Source: a bacterium 1XD42-76 (GTDB lineage Bacteria; Bacillota; Clostridia; Lachnospirales; Lachnospiraceae). From it: a stretch of 64,000 nucleotides of DNA. The stretch's first letter is position 1. Every line of letters begins with the position of its first letter. The stretch covers positions 1-64,000 of the forward strand of contig QZDW01000015.1 of assembly GCA_009917545.1 (NCBI GenBank), in the 5' to 3' direction. Both the position numbers and the translations under genes were made by a program. Of the stretch, positions 60,631 through 64,000 are shown piece after piece. The notes beneath the pieces were generated by a model, which did not search any database, was not told where the DNA came from, and saw nothing but the letters and a program-made list of their open reading frames with translations.

Positions 60631-61314
60631 TCAGCCTCTGAAATTGCGAATAAAAAGAATTGATATCAGCATCTGTACCATATAGCGCACTGCGTTTAAC
60701 GGTGTCAGATAGCTCACACCGCCCGCCCTCTCATCCATCACCACCGGCTCTTCCACAACCCTGGCCCCTTGTTTGATTAACCAGGAAATCGTATCCGGCT
60801 CCGGCCCGTAATTCTGGTTTTTCACGAATGCCTCTATCATGTTTCTGTTAAACATCCGCATACCAGACGTCGGATCGCGGATCACCGCGCCGGTCGTCAG
60901 ACGAATTGCGTATTCAAGCAGCATACTTCCCCACATGCGCAGCGAACCGTTCTTTTTCACTCTGAGGAACCGTGAGCCGATTACAATATCATATCCCTCC
61001 GGAAACCGCGCCTTCATCGCCGCAATATATTCCGGCCTGTGCTGCCCATCCCCGTCAAATTGGAGCGCGTACGGATACCCTCTGACATACGCATACTTCA
61101 TCCCGGCCTGAAAGGCTCCGGTCAGCCCGAGGTTCACGGGAAGGTTCAGATAATTATAATGACGCGTCTGGCAGATCTCACCTGTTTTGTCCTTTGAGCC
61201 GTCATTCACGACCACATAATCGTACTCGGGAAACTCCGTTTTCAGCCGTTCTACCACACGCCCGATATTCTCCTCTTCATTATACGCCGGAATGATAATC
61301 AGTAAATCAGACAT
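60631..61314 (-). CDS. GT2 glycosyltransferase, dolichyl-phosphate mannose synthase-like
   Basis: A 227-residue GT-A glycosyltransferase. It starts LLIIIPAYNEEENIGRVV, then DYVVVNDGSKDKT and the catalytic DxD-like FDGDGQH near 94, with VIGSRFLR and RDPTSGMRMF following. It makes a polyprenyl-phosphate sugar or extends a lipid-linked glycan, and has only a weak C-terminal hydrophobic stretch (VQMLISILFI). It overlaps the preceding GT2 gene by 8 nt. The neighbouring DUF2304/DUF2142 pair fits a lipid-linked sugar donor pathway. Confidence 0.9.
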   Translation of the reverse strand: MSDLLIIIPAYNEEENIGRVVERLKTEFPEYDYVVVNDGSKDKTGEICQTRHYNYLNLPVNLGLTGAFQAGMKYAYVRGYPYALQFDGDGQHRPEYIAAMKARFPEGYDIVIGSRFLRVKKNGSLRMWGSMLLEYAIRLTTGAVIRDPTSGMRMFNRNMIEAFVKNQNYGPEPDTISWLIKQGARVVEEPVVMDERAGGVSYLTPLNAVRYMVQMLISILFIRNFRG

Positions 61315-62290
61315 CTTGCTTGTATCCTTTCACCGGCGCCTTCCCCCCGTTGCCTGTCCCCGTACTGTTCCAGTAATTCCGGTTCATCGTACAGTGAAGA
61401 ATCACACGGCGCGGAAGCCGCCTGTACTGTTTTCCCAGCCGGTAGCCTGCGTATTTCGCACCACTGTCTGCGACAAGCTTCGGGAGCAGATACGGCCTGC
61501 CGCTTTTCATCAACCAGACAGCCGTCTGCCCGACGAGACGGACGCCTTCCCCTTCAGAACGGATTCCTTCAAATACCTCCGGATGATCTGCCTGGGATAC
61601 TGCCAGATCAAAATTCCGCTTAAACTGCTGTGCGAGAGTATACTGATGGGAATGGATGACTTCGGCTCCGGCAGCGTAACAGACAGCATAACCGTTTTCC
61701 ATTGCTTTGGCAGCAAACAGCATATCCTCATTAAAAATCGTTTTCCGGACAAAGCCGCCCAGCTCCAGATAGATTTCCCGCTTATAAGCCGCACATACAT
61801 TCGAGCAGAAAAAGGTCTTGATCCCCAGCTCTTCCAGATCAGCCTTTGTCTTTACCCGGCTTACCGCCGGATAATTAAAGCTCCGGGTATAGCGCTCAAT
61901 CGGGCCGCTGTCCTTTCCCGGAAGCTGTCTCGCATAGGATATGGCTGTCTGTGCCTGTTCCTCGAGCGGTTTACAGAGCTCCTCTAAGAGGCTTCTTCTG
62001 GCAGGCAGCGCATCGTCTGTCATCAGGACACAGATGTCCGCTTCTGACATTCTCACCGCCATGTCCCGCGTCCCCCCGTGGTCGAAGGCCTCCCGTGTCA
62101 CATGGGATACGGAAACGTAATCCGGCAGGGCATCCCCCCCGCCCTCTGCCAGCCAGGAGTCCCAGTACTCTTTCTCTGTATTTACGATTAACAGCCGGTT
62201 TACCGGCTTCGTCTGCGCTGCCAGCCGCCCAAGAAGCTCCCGAAACCGTTTGCCCGGCTTATAGACCGGAATCACCACATCAACCGTCAT
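61307..62290 (-). CDS. GT2 glycosyltransferase, rhamnosyltransferase-like
   Basis: A 327-residue GT-A family enzyme starting TVDVVIPVYKPGKRFRELL. It has HGGTRDMAVR near 75 and LMTDDALPA, then the acceptor-site region FNEDMLFAAKAMENGYAVCY. This combination resembles rhamnosyltransferases of rhamnan-type glycans, which agrees with rfbC nearby; the exact sugar is inferred. ATG 62290 has AAAGGA 9 nt upstream; the in-frame start at 62341 would run into the preceding gene. It follows that gene by 16 bp. Confidence 0.87.
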   Translation of the reverse strand: MTVDVVIPVYKPGKRFRELLGRLAAQTKPVNRLLIVNTEKEYWDSWLAEGGGDALPDYVSVSHVTREAFDHGGTRDMAVRMSEADICVLMTDDALPARRSLLEELCKPLEEQAQTAISYARQLPGKDSGPIERYTRSFNYPAVSRVKTKADLEELGIKTFFCSNVCAAYKREIYLELGGFVRKTIFNEDMLFAAKAMENGYAVCYAAGAEVIHSHQYTLAQQFKRNFDLAVSQADHPEVFEGIRSEGEGVRLVGQTAVWLMKSGRPYLLPKLVADSGAKYAGYRLGKQYRRLPRRVILHCTMNRNYWNSTGTGNGGKAPVKGYKQDV

Positions 62291-62306
62291 CCCTCTTCGT
62301 CCTTTC

Positions 62307-63158
62307 TCATCCGTTGCAGCTGTTCTTTCCATAGGAACCATACGCTTTCCGGTAAAAATGCATCAGAAGCCGCGCCGCCCAGCCGGGCCAAAGTTTCTCA
62401 AACATCCGCAGCTCATCCTTACTCCGTCTGTGATCTTCGATACACTGCTTCGTCGTAGCTCCATCATGGATCCGATAAGCCAGCAGCGGCTTTTCCACAC
62501 ACACGAACCTCCCTGGCATTCCCGCCAGCTCGTAGAGATTCTCCCAGTCCAGTGCAAACGGGGAATCTGACCGGAACATTGCTTCCCCGATCCGATCGTA
62601 ATGGTACGTGCAGGACGGACAGCAGATGGGATTTCCAAACCGCAATACGCTCCGCTTAAGCCACGTCCGGTCTGACAGGGGCCGTATTCTGAGCAAAAGG
62701 CGCATCAGCATTTTCACGAAACGGACGCCGTCTGCCGCCGTAAGCTCTGTATGCACCGGATAACGAGTCCCGTCCTGCGTTTTCCTCTCTTCTGTCCGCA
62801 GCACCACATAGTCGCTCGCAAACACGGTCATGTCCGGATAGCGGCCGGCATATGCGAGCAAGTGTTTCGTATAGTCTCTGTGGTAGCGGTCGTCCTGATG
62901 CGCGATTGTCACCAGACGATGCGTCTCCCCCGCCGTCCTCCAAGCAAACAGCCAGTCCTCCTTAAGACTGCTCTCCCCCTCCCGGACGTAGAGCGGGACA
63001 TGGAGCTCCTCCGCCAGACGGCTCAGCCATCCGGAAGGCGTGGATGTGCAGATCATCACCTCAGAGGGGACGGACTGGCGCTTCAGGGAACGGACGCACT
63101 CCTCAAGGTACGGGCTCTTTCCGTACGCACAGACGGCAAAAGCATGGCTCTTTTTCAT
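62307..63158 (-). CDS. GT2 family glycosyltransferase
   Basis: A 283-residue GT-A-like protein. The N terminus AVCAYGKSPYLEECVRSLKRQ resembles the nucleotide-binding start of GT2 enzymes, followed by TIAHQDDRYH (the QDD taking the DxD place) and FALDWENLYELAG with an acidic catalytic region. Three Cys in a row of short spacing (NPICCPSC, about 184-191) are unusual. The sugar is unknown. GAGGAGGGAAATCG precedes the ATG. It overlaps the flippase gene by 4 nt. Confidence 0.8.
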   Translation of the reverse strand: MKKSHAFAVCAYGKSPYLEECVRSLKRQSVPSEVMICTSTPSGWLSRLAEELHVPLYVREGESSLKEDWLFAWRTAGETHRLVTIAHQDDRYHRDYTKHLLAYAGRYPDMTVFASDYVVLRTEERKTQDGTRYPVHTELTAADGVRFVKMLMRLLLRIRPLSDRTWLKRSVLRFGNPICCPSCTYHYDRIGEAMFRSDSPFALDWENLYELAGMPGRFVCVEKPLLAYRIHDGATTKQCIEDHRRSKDELRMFEKLWPGWAARLLMHFYRKAYGSYGKNSCNG

Positions 63159-64000
63159 GAAACGATTTCCCTCCTCTGTTCGTTTGCTAGGCCGTCCGGA
63201 TAGCGGCGTTTTTCTGCGATAAAAAAGAACACGGCCAGCCCGAACACAGCCGCCAGCGCGGCCATAAGAATTCCGTACGCCAGCGCACCGCCCAGGATCC
63301 CCCAGGCCTGTACAAACGGCCCGGAAATGAGTACCGCCAATATGCCGACCAGACCATAACCGGCAAAGACCAGCCGCTGTTTTTTCATAATAATTAACGA
63401 ATAATAAAACAGATTCATGAGCGCGTTAAAGGCGCCCCCGGCGATAATAAGCGTCAATGCCACGCGGCACGAATGAAGCGCATAGCGCAGGTTCGAGTAC
63501 AAAAGGCCCAGTACCGGAATCCCCAAAAACCAGGCCCCGCCGACTGCGAGCACGGTAAGCGCTCCGATGACCGCGGCAAGGCGCAGAATCAGGCGGGTAA
63601 AACGCTCCGGCTTCCCCATCTCCCAGACAAACGACAGCTTAGTCAGATAGGGGCGTATCACAAATCCGGCCACGAGATTAATCACACTCGTCGGCATAAA
63701 AATCGCTCCGTATACCGCCATATCCCGGTCAGCCATGCATCCCTCAATCGCATATTTGGAAGCCGAAAAAATATAGAAATCAAGAATCACCGAAAAAAAC
63801 AGCAGCGTGTTATCCTTGAAAAGCATCCATTTCCGCCCCTTTTTGGAGCTTCGTTCCACGTCAGGCAGGGCACGGAGCACAAGGACATCAAAGAGGAAAA
63901 AGCCTGCTGCCTGCGCAGATACTGCCGCTGCCCCGGCTGTTACAAGCCTCCCTCCCGTGCCCGATAAAACCGTCAGGAACACGGCTACGGAAAGAATGGT
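63155..64000 (-). CDS. Polysaccharide flippase (Wzx/MATE-type), partial
   Basis: The C-terminal ~280 residues of a membrane transporter cut by the right window edge; the frame is open through 64000. There are about eight membrane helices, alternating basic loops (RSSKKGRKWMLFKDNT) and a final helix pair before an Arg-rich tail. The pattern fits lipopolysaccharide/teichoic-acid flippases of the polysaccharide synthase family. It moves lipid-linked subunits, so with Wzm/Wzt present the cluster may serve two glycans or two steps. The start codon lies outside the window. Confidence 0.78.
   Translation of the reverse strand, partial: TILSVAVFLTVLSGTGGRLVTAGAAAVSAQAAGFFLFDVLVLRALPDVERSSKKGRKWMLFKDNTLLFFSVILDFYIFSASKYAIEGCMADRDMAVYGAIFMPTSVINLVAGFVIRPYLTKLSFVWEMGKPERFTRLILRLAAVIGALTVLAVGGAWFLGIPVLGLLYSNLRYALHSCRVALTLIIAGGAFNALMNLFYYSLIIMKKQRLVFAGYGLVGILAVLISGPFVQAWGILGGALAYGILMAALAAVFGLAVFFFIAEKRRYPDGLANEQRREIVS

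Noticed and set aside
1-64000. CRISPR arrays, insertion sequences, prophage or tRNA genes
   Set aside because: No regularly spaced repeats, transposase, integrase, phage gene or cloverleaf with CCA end was found on either strand by eye; the only repeats are the 105-bp family and the 19-bp pair.

Overview
The window looks like chromosomal DNA of a moderately high-GC, Gram-positive anaerobe of the Clostridia, most likely a Lachnospiraceae member. The reasons are: HemZ-type coproporphyrinogen dehydrogenase in a relA-hemZ-hisS-aspS cluster, a two-subunit clostridial L-serine dehydratase, ChW-like sequence on a polysaccharide deacetylase, an FMN riboswitch ahead of the rib operon, purine-rich Shine-Dalgarno sites before nearly every gene, and Gram-positive TTGACA/TATAAT promoters. 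The genus is inference. I see no phage, transposase, CRISPR array or tRNA gene.

Layout. 1-387: tandem strong promoters and a leader pointing left, probably the start of an rRNA operon that lies off the edge. 388-6043 (minus): FMN riboswitch and riboflavin operon ribD-ribE-ribBA-ribH, then a HAD phosphatase coupled to ribH and a YjbR-like protein. 6101-10301: an OmpR-type response regulator and its histidine kinase, split by about 2 kb holding a secreted protein and a small DUF5808-like gene; the split segment is bounded by 19-bp direct repeats and leaves a relic of the regulator's 3' end in front of the kinase. 10570-18331 (minus): relA/spoT, MBL hydrolase, hemZ, hisS, aspS. 18744-21006 (plus): gamma-glutamyltransferase-like enzyme and a small membrane protein. 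21003-28623 (minus): DUF3810 metalloprotease-like protein, glycogen branching enzyme, MscS channel, small HD hydrolase, polysaccharide deacetylase, MFS transporter. 28814-31002 (plus): signal peptidase I with an inserted zinc ribbon, aspartokinase. 31033-33723 (minus): lactonase-type beta-propeller, aroC, rpiB. 33903-37796 (plus): polyamine ABC transporter potA-potB-potCD, the last a permease/binding-protein fusion. 37805-42445 (minus): DEAD-box helicase; separately an MFS transporter with an AbgB-like amidohydrolase. 42590-50230 (minus): trxB, NlpC/P60 hydrolase, serine dehydratase, orphan TRAP binding protein, glpK, HAD-IIA phosphatase. 50371-51181 (plus): a FabG-like reductase. 51191-64000 (minus): a cell-surface polysaccharide cluster with flippase, four glycosyltransferases, DUF2304, DUF2142, rfbC, Wzm/Wzt exporter and a methyltransferase.

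Most genes form tightly packed operons with 4-8 nt overlaps. The most unusual non-coding signal is an approximately 105-bp repeat, five copies at three extragenic places, with two predicted hairpins. The first hairpin occurs in two sequence versions that differ by paired changes, which suggests that the structure itself is selected.
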